DNA from: Spirochaetota bacterium
GTDB taxonomy: Bacteria > Spirochaetota > Spirochaetia > Treponematales > UBA12059
Direction: 5' to 3'
NCBI GenBank assembly: GCA_029547205.1
Contig: JAKPPT010000131.1
Span: forward strand, 19,686-83,685
DNA length: 64,000 nucleotides
Part shown: positions 35,199-43,399 of the stretch, in pieces
Layout: every line of letters starts with the position of its first letter
Numbering within the stretch: the first letter of the stretch is position 1
The notes under the pieces: generated by a model
Told to the model about the DNA's origin: nothing
Seen by the model: only the letters and a program-made list of their open reading frames with translations
Database searches by the model: none
Position numbers and translations under genes: made by a program

Positions 35199-35207
35199 AA
35201 CAAAACT

Positions 35208-36539
35208 ATGTCAAACCGATTCAAAAGCAGGCTTGATCATATACGAAACACATCTCCGGCAAAGTCAATAAAAAACAATGATGAACTGCATTCAGAACCG
35301 CCTGTGCGTACTACTGCAATAGCCGCATCTACCGATACTTTTAAGAAACACCTGGAAAGGATTCGCACACGCAACATAAAAACCGGACGAGACGCTGCAG
35401 CTTCATTTGATACGAAACGTAGTACAGAACAGATACATCATAGTAAATCTACCTCTGGATGGGAAAGGCTCACTCAATTTTGCGAAAAGTACACAACGCA
35501 GATTCCACTCCCGTGCGAGTTCTCGAATTATCTGTCAGGTGACTGGCCATCGCTCATACCGCACACAGCACCGCTCTTTGAAAATCAAAACTCGGTGCCT
35601 GCTGCATCACTCCTTTTTTTTGATATAGAGACAACAGGTCTTTCAGGCGGCGCAGGGACAGTAGCCTTCCTGGCAGCATTTGGCTCATTTTCCTTTGACA
35701 CAGCTTCTCAAAGCATGGTGTTTACAATCAGGCAATATCTCCTCCTCGATTATCAAGGCGAACAGGAATACCTCTCAGCAATTCGCAACGAACTCGATCA
35801 GAACAACCTCCATCTTGTGTCATACAACGGGCGCGCATTTGATGAGCAGATACTCCGCACCCGTTTTTTGCTTAACGGCATCACGTTTCCTGAACATGCT
35901 TACCATTTCGATTTACTCTATCCTGCCCGCACTCTCTGGAAACACCATCTCGATAATTGTTCGCAAAAAACGCTTGAAACCGCAATTCTTGGAAAAAATC
36001 GCGGATACGACCTTGGCGGAGAATTTGCGCCGTATGCGTGGTTTGAGTATCTTCGAACCGGTAATAAAACTAAACTACTTGAAATTGCCGAGCATAACTG
36101 TAAAGATATTCAAGGCCTTGCTGATATTTTTTTTGTCATTAACGCAATTCTCGAAAATCCATCAGACGCACGGTGGGCATATGATACCACACGACTAGGT
36201 ATTCGCCTCACAGAAGAAACAAAGAAGCTTAACCTGCTCAAACTATCTGCAGAGAGCGATGCCAACGCGATGCTTGCATACGGTTCAGAATGTCTCAAAC
36301 AGGGACTCATATCAGAAGGTATTTCGGTATTGACCAGGCTGGCACATAAAACCAATGCACCCTCGATGCTGCGCTCTGATGCATTCCGCAAGCTGGCAAT
36401 ACACGCTGAATGGGACAAAAAGAATTATCAGGAAGCGCTGCTCTATACTGAGCAGGCTCTCATGCTCTCATTTGTAACGCCTCAAATTAAAGCCGAGTTT
36501 GAAAAGAGAAAAGCACGGCTTATAAAAAAGCTCAAGTAA
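35208..36539 (+). CDS. mrfB: RNase H-like/DnaQ-type exonuclease, MrfB/YprB family
   Basis: The protein has 443 residues. The first ~130 residues are basic and low in structure; a DEDD exonuclease domain follows with LLFFDIETTGLSGGAGTVAF (Asp/Glu of ExoI), LVSYNGRAFDEQIL (ExoII) and AEHNCKDIQGLADIF (ExoIII). The C-terminal ~130 residues are helical TPR-like repeats. This matches YprB/MrfB, the partner nuclease of MrfA in mitomycin repair. The gene pair is adjacent and co-directional as in Bacillus. The Asp residues needed for catalysis are present. Confidence 0.9.
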   Translation: MSNRFKSRLDHIRNTSPAKSIKNNDELHSEPPVRTTAIAASTDTFKKHLERIRTRNIKTGRDAAASFDTKRSTEQIHHSKSTSGWERLTQFCEKYTTQIPLPCEFSNYLSGDWPSLIPHTAPLFENQNSVPAASLLFFDIETTGLSGGAGTVAFLAAFGSFSFDTASQSMVFTIRQYLLLDYQGEQEYLSAIRNELDQNNLHLVSYNGRAFDEQILRTRFLLNGITFPEHAYHFDLLYPARTLWKHHLDNCSQKTLETAILGKNRGYDLGGEFAPYAWFEYLRTGNKTKLLEIAEHNCKDIQGLADIFFVINAILENPSDARWAYDTTRLGIRLTEETKKLNLLKLSAESDANAMLAYGSECLKQGLISEGISVLTRLAHKTNAPSMLRSDAFRKLAIHAEWDKKNYQEALLYTEQALMLSFVTPQIKAEFEKRKARLIKKLK

Positions 36540-36592
36540 CTACAAGAGCAAGCATAGAAAAATCTGCAGGCCACCGGGTGATGTCTTACGGT

Positions 36593-37567
36593 TTATTTTG
36601 TCTTACTCAATAGCTCATCGCGCTTTTTGCGATACTCGATAATTGGATAATCACCCTGAATTAAATTTTCTTTACATTTTAATTCGCTTCTCTTAGGTGT
36701 TTGTGTCTGTACCACTCTCCTATCCTGATGCGCAACCATTCTATTAAACGGCATTGCGAGTTTTGCGATGAGCCTTCCTAATAGTGGTATGGTAAAGAAA
36801 CGCTGATAAAACCTGAGATAGAGGAGCGTATGCTCATCATCAACAGGTATAAATGCGGCAAACACCCGTACTTTCCCCGCAATGTAGTTCTGCCACATGT
36901 TAGGAAAACGAAATTCAAGATGAAATTCTGGATACGGCTTAGCAATTTCATTTGATTTTTTAGGTTTTTGTCCGTGATCTTTTTCATTAAAAACATACAC
37001 CCTAAACGCTTTATCGGAAATCCACTCCACGACAGGACCATTTACCAGCGTGCGGTTCCCCCGACCAATCGTGTTGTAGTGGACAAATGGAAGGTGCACC
37101 ACATCAAGTTGATTTTCAATAACTCTCGAATAGTGAGCTTCCCATGTATCGTACACCGATGCATAGTAGAATTCATTGCCTATATCTTCAAAAAACTCTG
37201 GCGGTTCAAGTGTTTCTGGCGGATTATCACCCCACCATATCCAGATAAGATTGTGAGCTTCATATACAGGATAGCTTATGACTCTATACTGAGGAGGGAC
37301 AGGAGTATCTCTGCCGTTTGCAGGAATAGTTACAACTTTGCCGGTTCCGTCGTATTCAAAACCATGGAAGGGGCATTGCAAATGTCCATTGACACATTTC
37401 CCCTTACTCAGGGCTGCCCCCCGGTGCGTACAAACATCACGAAGACAATGCACCATGTTGTTTGCATCACGCCAGAAAACTAATTTTTCATTGAGGCGCG
37501 TTACCCCTATCGGATTCTTCCGAACATCGCGCGATTCAAGCACCACATACCATTGATTTCGAATCAT
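36593..37567 (-). CDS. Rieske-type aromatic ring-hydroxylating oxygenase, alpha subunit
   Basis: The protein has 324 residues. The Rieske [2Fe-2S] ligands are in CTHRGAAL (Cys/His) and CPFHGFEYD (Cys/His), at about residues 47-72. The mononuclear iron site shows as the usual Asp...His...His pattern, ENQLDVVHLPFVHYNT, near residue 155. Family members oxidise aromatic or quaternary-amine substrates with O2 and need a separate reductase, which is not seen here. Finding an oxygenase beside rubrerythrin and superoxide reductase is notable, because the rest of the window looks strictly anaerobic. It might act on trace O2 or be repurposed; the substrate is unknown. It is divergent from rubrerythrin (134 bases). 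Confidence 0.88.
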   Translation of the reverse strand: MIRNQWYVVLESRDVRKNPIGVTRLNEKLVFWRDANNMVHCLRDVCTHRGAALSKGKCVNGHLQCPFHGFEYDGTGKVVTIPANGRDTPVPPQYRVISYPVYEAHNLIWIWWGDNPPETLEPPEFFEDIGNEFYYASVYDTWEAHYSRVIENQLDVVHLPFVHYNTIGRGNRTLVNGPVVEWISDKAFRVYVFNEKDHGQKPKKSNEIAKPYPEFHLEFRFPNMWQNYIAGKVRVFAAFIPVDDEHTLLYLRFYQRFFTIPLLGRLIAKLAMPFNRMVAHQDRRVVQTQTPKRSELKCKENLIQGDYPIIEYRKKRDELLSKTK

Positions 37568-37629
37568 ACAGCCCTCCCGTTGTACATTTACCTGTAAATA
37601 TACTCATTTATAAAAAAGACACAAAAAAT

Positions 37630-37658
37630 TTGCATCGTTTACAATTGAGTAGTATATT
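37630..37658 (+). promoter_or_regulatory. probable rubrerythrin promoter
   Basis: TTGCAT (37630-37635) and TATATT (37653-37658) are separated by 17 bases, 43 bases before the rubrerythrin ATG. No evident PerR-type operator was seen. Confidence 0.5.
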
Positions 37659-37701
37659 GAAAATGCTACTTTACTCACACCAATAAAAGGAAGGAGAAAT
37701 T

Positions 37702-38277
37702 ATGAAGTCGATAAAAGGCACAAAAACAGAGAAGAACCTCATGGCGGCATTTGCCGGCGAGTCTCAAGCTAGAAACCGATACACCTTTTTTGCGAGCCAG
37801 GCAAAAAAAGAAGGCTTTATTCAAATTTCACTGATTTTTGAAGAGACAGCCAATCAAGAAAAAGAACATGCAAAACGGCTCTTTAATTTTATGGAGGGCG
37901 GAACCATCTCTATTACCGGTGAGTTCCCCGCAGGACCTGTTGGAAGCACAGCAGAAAACCTCCTGGAAGCAGCACAGGGTGAAAACTATGAGTGGCAGAC
38001 AATGTATCCTGAATTTGCAAAAATTGCCCGAGAAGAGGGTTTCGATGCAATAGCAACTGTCTTTGAATCCATTGCAGTTGCAGAAAAACAACATGCCAAA
38101 CGCTATGAAAAACTGCGCAAAAACATACTGGAGCAAAAAGTATTTAAGCAGGACACCAAAGTACTCTGGCGCTGTCTCAACTGCGGATACATTTTTGAAG
38201 GCACCGAGCCGCCCAAAGCATGCCCCGCATGTGCTCACCCGCAGGATTATTTTGAACTCCTCGGGGAAAATTGGTAA
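37702..38277 (+). CDS. rbr: rubrerythrin
   Basis: The protein has 191 residues, the usual size. The N-terminal ferritin-like diiron domain has NLMAAFAGESQARNRYTFFA and EETANQEKEHAKRLF (first Glu/His ligands), then ESIAVAEKQHAKRYE (second set). The C-terminal rubredoxin-like domain has WRCLNCGYIFEG and CPACAHPQDYF, binding one Fe. It reduces hydrogen peroxide to water in anaerobes. GGAAGGAG lies upstream. It is followed by desulfoferrodoxin (57 bases) and rubredoxin, forming an oxygen-defence group. Confidence 0.96.
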   Translation: MKSIKGTKTEKNLMAAFAGESQARNRYTFFASQAKKEGFIQISLIFEETANQEKEHAKRLFNFMEGGTISITGEFPAGPVGSTAENLLEAAQGENYEWQTMYPEFAKIAREEGFDAIATVFESIAVAEKQHAKRYEKLRKNILEQKVFKQDTKVLWRCLNCGYIFEGTEPPKACPACAHPQDYFELLGENW

Positions 38278-38334
38278 TCGACATCAGTTTTTAGTATACT
38301 AAAAGTAAACACACAGTCGTGAAAGGAGGGAACC

Positions 38335-38715
38335 ATGACACAGATTGGTCAGGTATATAAATGCATGAAATGTGGAAACATCGTAGAAGTGCTCAATGCA
38401 GGCGCAGGAGAACTTGTTTGCTGCGGAGAGGCAATGATACTCCTAACAGAAAACACTACTGATGCTGCAAAAGAGAAACATGTTCCTGTTATTGAGAAAA
38501 TAAGCGAAGGCTGGCGAGTCACCGTTGGCGCTGTAGCTCACCCAATGGAAGAAAAACACTATATCCAGTGGATCGAACTCTGGGCCGATGGAGCTGTTCA
38601 CAGGGTAAATCTTAAACCCGGAGATAAACCAGAAGCTGTTTTCGCTATCCAGGCACAGCATGTAACCGCACGTGAATACTGCAATTTACATGGGCTCTGG
38701 AAAGCAGAACTGTAA
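38335..38715 (+). CDS. dfx: desulfoferrodoxin (superoxide reductase)
   Basis: The protein has 126 residues. It has an N-terminal desulforedoxin domain with four Cys ([19 protein letters not shown]), then the superoxide reductase domain with [27 protein letters not shown] and the C-terminal [14 protein letters not shown] supplying the Cys and His of the active Fe. It reduces superoxide to peroxide using electrons from rubredoxin. GAAAGGAGG precedes the ATG. It is placed between rubrerythrin and rubredoxin, which fits its electron supply and product removal. Confidence 0.96.
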   Translation: MTQIGQVYKCMKCGNIVEVLNAGAGELVCCGEAMILLTENTTDAAKEKHVPVIEKISEGWRVTVGAVAHPMEEKHYIQWIELWADGAVHRVNLKPGDKPEAVFAIQAQHVTAREYCNLHGLWKAEL

Positions 38716-38766
38716 TCGATTCAAACAAAACTTTTGATGTTAATATATTTTAACAATATTACGAAC

Positions 38767-38795
38767 TGCTGCATGCTTAGGAAAGCATAGCAGCA
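38767..38795 (+). repeat. stem-loop between dfx and rubredoxin
   Basis: TGCTGCATGCTT pairs with AAGCATAGCAGCA, leaving one bulged base and a 4-base loop. No T-run follows, so it is not a typical terminator; it may stabilise or process the mRNA between dfx and the rubredoxin gene. Confidence 0.55.
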
Positions 38796-38825
38796 TAATA
38801 AAATGTTATTACTAAGGAGACTACA

Positions 38826-38981
38826 ATGAAGTATGTATGCGAAGTGTGCGGTTACATTTATGATCCTGCGGTAGGAGACCCTGATGGCGGCATCGCTCCT
38901 AATACCCCATTTGAAAAACTCCCCGACAGCTGGGTTTGCCCCATGTGCGGAGCAGGTAAAGAAAATTTTAGTCCGGCATAA
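38826..38981 (+). CDS. rd: rubredoxin
   Basis: This 51-residue ORF is short but unmistakable: [20 protein letters not shown], then [16 protein letters not shown] and [14 protein letters not shown]. The four Cys in CEVCG and CPMCG bind one Fe. Aromatic residues around the site match the family. AAGGAG lies about 9 bases upstream. It carries electrons to superoxide reductase and rubrerythrin, encoded just before it. Confidence 0.95.
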   Translation: MKYVCEVCGYIYDPAVGDPDGGIAPNTPFEKLPDSWVCPMCGAGKENFSPA

Positions 38982-39033
38982 TTGTTACCTGACACAATCA
39001 GGTTTGTGTAGCAAACCGATACAGCAAACCTCA

Positions 39034-39067
39034 CGGTGCAGTAGTTGCAATTACTGCACCTTTTTTC
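39034..39067 (+). terminator. rho-independent terminator after rubredoxin
   Basis: GGTGCAGTA / TACTGCACC, an 8-base loop and a run of six T. It closes the oxygen-defence group. Confidence 0.9.
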
Positions 39068-39080
39068 TATTATAAAACAC

Positions 39081-39386
39081 ATGGATAAATCAAAACGTGC
39101 AGACTTTATCTTTTGCATTGGCTATGAGGGTGCAACCGCTCTTGTTGATGGCGCTATGAAAGCTAAATATGGTAACTTTACGACACAACAGCTTGCTGAA
39201 GCAGGACTATTTAGAGCTGCCTGTGCCTCTGCTCTATTTAGTGAAAACCCTGAAGAAATTCGGGCATTCATCGATTTTTATAACCAAAAAGCCGGAACAG
39301 CTCTCACTACCCCCGAAGAGCTGTCTAAGCTATTTGGTGTTTCCCTTGAAGATTTCGCTGGTAAGAATGTCCGTGTCTTAAAGTAG
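39081..39386 (+). CDS. hypothetical protein, 101 aa
   Basis: I start at 39081 (MDKSKRADFIFCIGYEGATA) since the in-frame ATG at 39045 lies inside the terminator stem. The protein is soluble and rich in Ala and Phe, with helices such as TTQQLAEAGLFRAACASAL and EEIRAFIDFYNQK and a C-terminal ELSKLFGVSLEDFAGKNVRV. No ribosome-binding site is clear. I do not recognise the family. It sits in a 70-base-flanked space between the rubredoxin terminator and the convergent methyltransferase gene, 4 bases from that gene's stop. Confidence 0.65.
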   Translation: MDKSKRADFIFCIGYEGATALVDGAMKAKYGNFTTQQLAEAGLFRAACASALFSENPEEIRAFIDFYNQKAGTALTTPEELSKLFGVSLEDFAGKNVRVLK

Positions 39387-39390
39387 CAGC

Positions 39391-40590
39391 CTACTCCCGC
39401 TGTATCTCCATCAGGAACCCTTTGAGATAAAAGGATTCATCGTATCCCAACCGCACAGGATGATCGATATCCTGCCGTAATTCATGGATAACCTTTACAG
39501 TCACCCCTGCATCAGCAGCTGCGCCATTAAGCATGTACAGGAAATCATCACGCTTTATCCAATAGGAACATGAAAACGATGCAAGCAAACCACCTCTTTT
39601 AAGCGCACGCATAGCCCTCAGATTGATTTCTTTGTAACCCCGTAGCGCTTGCCTTACCGATGCTCGATTCTTTGCAAATGCAGGCGGGTCCAGAATGATA
39701 TACTCATAGCTTTCCTTTGGCAGACTTCGTAAGACATCAAAAGCATTAGCACAGATTGTCTCTAGTCCTTTCTCCAGTCCGTTAAGCTGTGCATTCTCTT
39801 TAACCGCAGCAATTGCATAGTCAGAACTGTCTACTGCAACAACCGATGCTGCGCCTGCCTTGAGACAATTCAAGGCAAAACCACCCGCATTGCAAAACAC
39901 ATCGAGTACAGTGCGCCCCTGAGCATACGATGCAACGAGCCTCCGATTCGCTTTTTGATCTAAAAACCAGCCGGTCTTTTGTCCTTCATATAGAGAAACC
40001 GCAAACTGTAGCCCGTTTTCTTCTATTGTGATAGTTTCAGGGACAGACCCGTACACTACCCCGGAATACATGGGTAAACCTTCCAGAGCCCGTACCGGCG
40101 CATCGCTTCGCTCAATAATACCCTGAGGTTTGCAGGCTGCAACCAATGCATCAATGACGGTTTGCTTGTTTCGCTCCATGCCCGCAGAAAGTATTTGCAT
40201 AGAAATCCATGCTCGCTGAAACACATCAACAATGAGACCGGGAAGATTATCAGATTCTCCAAACACCAACCTGTACGATTGGGTATCGTGAGGAAGATAC
40301 TGCGAGCGCCAACCGAGAGCCTGTGCAATGCGCGATTCAATAAGTTCTTTAGTGCACTGCTCCTCTTTTCTTGTGAAGAGACGCACCCTGATATGTGATT
40401 TAGGATTATAAAACCCTGTACCTAAAAGCTGGTTTTTTGCTGAGAATACAGCAACGTCCATACCCTGTGTCTCTTCTGCAGCAGGATTGAAATCTTTACT
40501 TGTATGCGATATTTCATTATCATATACCCATGGATGCCCATGAAGGATGCGTACATCTTCATGGGGTTTTACAAAAACATGCGGGATCAT
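39391..40590 (-). CDS. class I SAM-dependent rRNA methyltransferase with PUA domain (RlmI-like)
   Basis: The protein has 399 residues from MIPHVFVKPHEDVRILHGHPW at 40590; 16 upstream codons are open but weak. It has an N-terminal PUA-type RNA-binding domain (~1-80), a central EEHD-like part (residues ~95-190) and a C-terminal Rossmann methyltransferase: VLDVFCNAGGFALNCL (SAM motif), VVAVDSSDYAI and IILDPPAFAKN (DPPA catalytic loop). These belong to the RlmI/YccW family that makes 5-methylcytosine in 23S rRNA. Its target here is inferred. Its promoter region overlaps that of the divergent GIN-domain gene. Confidence 0.88.
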   Translation of the reverse strand: MIPHVFVKPHEDVRILHGHPWVYDNEISHTSKDFNPAAEETQGMDVAVFSAKNQLLGTGFYNPKSHIRVRLFTRKEEQCTKELIESRIAQALGWRSQYLPHDTQSYRLVFGESDNLPGLIVDVFQRAWISMQILSAGMERNKQTVIDALVAACKPQGIIERSDAPVRALEGLPMYSGVVYGSVPETITIEENGLQFAVSLYEGQKTGWFLDQKANRRLVASYAQGRTVLDVFCNAGGFALNCLKAGAASVVAVDSSDYAIAAVKENAQLNGLEKGLETICANAFDVLRSLPKESYEYIILDPPAFAKNRASVRQALRGYKEINLRAMRALKRGGLLASFSCSYWIKRDDFLYMLNGAAADAGVTVKVIHELRQDIDHPVRLGYDESFYLKGFLMEIQRE

Positions 40591-40652
40591 ATCCGCATAG
40601 TAAAGAACAAATGAGGCTTGTGCAAGATGCAGAGCCAAACAAAGGAGTCGCT

Positions 40653-41465
40653 ATGAAAAGAAAAACGTATGTGTTCATGATGATCGGCATTACCCTCTTA
40701 GTTATAGGAATTATTGCCGTGAGCATATTTAAAGACACATTTAATGAAAAAATCAGCGAGATAACGAACAACCCTGTTTTATTCGCTCAAACAACAAACA
40801 CCTTTTTTACATCAACAGGTATAAGCGGAAGCGGTACACTCAAACAAGAAACCCGCGCAGTACGTGATTTTTCATCAATTGATATGAGCGGTGTTGGCGT
40901 AGTGCATCTCAGGCAGGCTCAACAATATAAAGTAGTTATTGAACTCGATGATAATCTGCTCCAGTACTATGAAACCGTTGTAAGAAATGGTGTTCTGGAA
41001 ATGCATTTTAAGCCTGATATCCATATCCGCAATCTTAAAGAATTGAATATCTACATCGATATGCCCGACTTAAAAGGGCTTTCACTATCAGGAACTACAA
41101 CAATAATTTTTGATACATCATTTTCAATAAAATTATTCCGTGCTGATATTTCCGGAGCAAGCAAGATTACAGGGACACTCTATACCGATACTATTGCAAT
41201 AAGTGCAAGCGGTGCGACAGCAGTTACACTGGCAGGAAAAACGCAATCCTTAACAATCGATGTTTCTGGAACAGGAAACTTTGACTGTCTCGCGCTCAGC
41301 GCTCAAAAAGCCTATATCGACGCATCAGGTGCAGCATCACTCAAAGTGTCTGTATCCGATTATTTAAAAGTGGATATTTCTGGTGCATCGAGCGTTCAGT
41401 ATAAAGGCAACCCAAAAATAGACAAAGACATATCAGGTATCGGGTTCCTCAAAGCGATAAATTAA
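40653..41465 (+). CDS. membrane-anchored GIN-domain (DUF2807) protein
   Basis: The protein has 270 residues. AAAGGAG precedes the ATG at 40653; a longer frame from 40500 is an antisense artefact of the methyltransferase gene. The single N-terminal hydrophobic segment (YVFMMIGITLLVIGIIAVSIF) anchors it. The rest is a right-handed beta-helix-like GIN domain with repeats of DISGAS/SASGAT type: RDFSSIDMSGVGVVHLRQ, LKGLSLSGTTT, ADISGASKITG, IDVSGTGNFDC and VDISGASSVQYKG. Proteins with this fold are surface-exposed, often called putative auto-transporter adhesin heads; their true role is unclear. A terminator follows. Confidence 0.85.
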   Translation: MKRKTYVFMMIGITLLVIGIIAVSIFKDTFNEKISEITNNPVLFAQTTNTFFTSTGISGSGTLKQETRAVRDFSSIDMSGVGVVHLRQAQQYKVVIELDDNLLQYYETVVRNGVLEMHFKPDIHIRNLKELNIYIDMPDLKGLSLSGTTTIIFDTSFSIKLFRADISGASKITGTLYTDTIAISASGATAVTLAGKTQSLTIDVSGTGNFDCLALSAQKAYIDASGAASLKVSVSDYLKVDISGASSVQYKGNPKIDKDISGIGFLKAIN

Positions 41466-41482
41466 AGATTTTTACAGCGTGT

Positions 41483-41516
41483 AAAAGCTGGCTAGTATAC
41501 ACAAGCCAGCTTTTTT
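41483..41516 (+). terminator. rho-independent terminator
   Basis: AAGCTGGCT / AGCCAGCTT stem with a 10-base loop and six T, after the GIN-domain gene. Confidence 0.88.
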
Positions 41517-41590
41517 AATTTATCTTCACATTTTTCTTTTAATTTATTCAAAATGCACTACACTTATACTAGTACATGGAGGCATACAGT

Positions 41591-43387
41591 ATGAAACAGT
41601 CCAATACATTTCAGTGTAGAACAATAAGTATCATTGTTTTGAGCATACTAGTTTCAGTAGCATATACTGCTTGCGCAACTAATGCCGGCTTACCAGCTCA
41701 TGAGAGTGGGGAATCACCCGCCCCAGCGCCTGCTGCAGTAACTTCTGCCGATGAGACTTATAGAGGTAAAACTGCAAAATCTGAATTTAGTTCTGCACCA
41801 CTACCATCAGGTGCACCTAGGCCTACTTCATCTGGACTTAAAGCGGGATTCTCTGATGACAATGCACAATTCAATTACTTTGTTGATTTTCTCGAAAAAT
41901 ATAAACATGTTCCGCACTATGCGTATGATATTTCAAACCGCATGTCCTTTACTATACTCGACAAAGATAATAAACCAATTGCAAACGCACGCATTGAACT
42001 CTATAGCGTAGAAAATGGAGGGAAAGGATCCAAGCTCCTTGAAACTGGTGTCTCTACAGCTGACGGAAATTTCCGTTTTTATCCCCTCGAACTTGCAAAA
42101 AAAGCAGACCCTCAGACTAATAATTTAACCTTTGTCTGGGCTGTCATTACGTATAATCAAACGCGTATTGAAAAGCTCATCGACTGCAATGGCATACGCA
42201 ATCAGGAAATCGTTTTATCCACAGCACGAACAATCAAACAGCCTGTGCCACTCGATATTGTCTTTGTGATGGATACAACAGGATCGATGGGCGAAGAAAT
42301 AGAACGGCTCCGTGCAACAATTCAAATTATCAACGACAATATAATAACCCTCAAACCACGACCTGCAGTCCGTTTTGGCATGGTGCTGTATCGCGATAAA
42401 ACCGATGAGTATGTTACAAAAGTGGTACCGCTTACGGATAACCTTGATCAATTTGAAAAAGAGCTAGCAACAGTTAAAGCAGGCGGTGGTGGAGATAGGC
42501 CAGAAGATCTTGAATCCGCACTCGATGATACGCTCAATAAGCTCAACTGGAATACCGATGGCATACGGCTCGCATTTATCATCACTGATGCCGAAGCACA
42601 TCTTGATTATGGAAAAACCTATACGTATATTGATGCTGCACGCGATGCAAAAAATAGAGGTATCAAGCTGTATACTATTGGTACCGGAGGGCTTCCGCTC
42701 GAAGGCGAATATCTTCTCCGCCAGATATCACAGATAAGCAATGCACGCTATATATTTTTAACATATGGAGAAAAAGATGAATCCGAAGGTGGGACAGAAG
42801 GAGCTGTAAGCCATCACACCGGTTCTAATTTTACATCTGATAAGCTCGAAGTCGTAATTATAAAATTCGTTCGCGAAGAAATGGCCTTTCAGTCTGATAC
42901 TCCCATCGTAACCGCGGAAGAATATTTTGAAGCACAAAAAACAGAATCACAAAAGAATGAGGAAATACTTTCACAGCTTTTTGAACAAGCACTCAATAAT
43001 CTATTGGATTATTCGAGCTTAAAAATAACAAAGGATACGCCAATTGCCATCCTTCCCATAACTGCTCAAACTGATGAAAACAAAGCCGTTGCGGAATATT
43101 TCTCAGAACAAATCCTCATTACCGCAAGCAAACTTAAACGCTGTAAGCTTGTTGAGCGCAAAGATCTTCAAAAAATCCTTGAGGAACTAGAGCTCCAGCT
43201 TTCTGGCCTTGTTGACGAAAAGAATGCAGCAAAAGTTGGGTATCTCCTGGGAGCCGAAGTGCTCATAACAGGGACACTCTATGTCAAAGATGGGAAGTAC
43301 GAAATCTTTGTTAAACTGCTCCGCGTTAGCACGGGAGAAATTCTTGCCGTAACGAGGGCTAAAATTGATAAAAAACTAGGTTTGTAA
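41591..43387 (+). CDS. lipoprotein with VWA domain and CsgG/FlgO-like C-terminus
   Basis: The protein has 598 residues. I use the ATG at 41591, where GGAGG lies 8 bases upstream, rather than the ATG at 41576. The signal ends in VAYTAC, a lipobox. Residues ~110-215 look like an Ig/carboxypeptidase-regulatory-like beta domain (FTILDKDNKPIANARIELYS). Residues ~220-420 are a VWA domain with a MIDAS-like DTTGSMGEE and later FIITDAEAHLDYG. The last ~130 residues (PIAILPITAQTDENKAVAEY, RCKLVERKDLQKILEELELQ, GAEVLITGTLYVKDGKYEIF) match the CsgG/FlgO/LpoB fold. This fusion suggests an envelope sensor or scaffold. radA follows 12 bases later. Confidence 0.82.
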   Translation: MKQSNTFQCRTISIIVLSILVSVAYTACATNAGLPAHESGESPAPAPAAVTSADETYRGKTAKSEFSSAPLPSGAPRPTSSGLKAGFSDDNAQFNYFVDFLEKYKHVPHYAYDISNRMSFTILDKDNKPIANARIELYSVENGGKGSKLLETGVSTADGNFRFYPLELAKKADPQTNNLTFVWAVITYNQTRIEKLIDCNGIRNQEIVLSTARTIKQPVPLDIVFVMDTTGSMGEEIERLRATIQIINDNIITLKPRPAVRFGMVLYRDKTDEYVTKVVPLTDNLDQFEKELATVKAGGGGDRPEDLESALDDTLNKLNWNTDGIRLAFIITDAEAHLDYGKTYTYIDAARDAKNRGIKLYTIGTGGLPLEGEYLLRQISQISNARYIFLTYGEKDESEGGTEGAVSHHTGSNFTSDKLEVVIIKFVREEMAFQSDTPIVTAEEYFEAQKTESQKNEEILSQLFEQALNNLLDYSSLKITKDTPIAILPITAQTDENKAVAEYFSEQILITASKLKRCKLVERKDLQKILEELELQLSGLVDEKNAAKVGYLLGAEVLITGTLYVKDGKYEIFVKLLRVSTGEILAVTRAKIDKKLGL

Positions 43388-43399
43388 TACTGTATCAGT

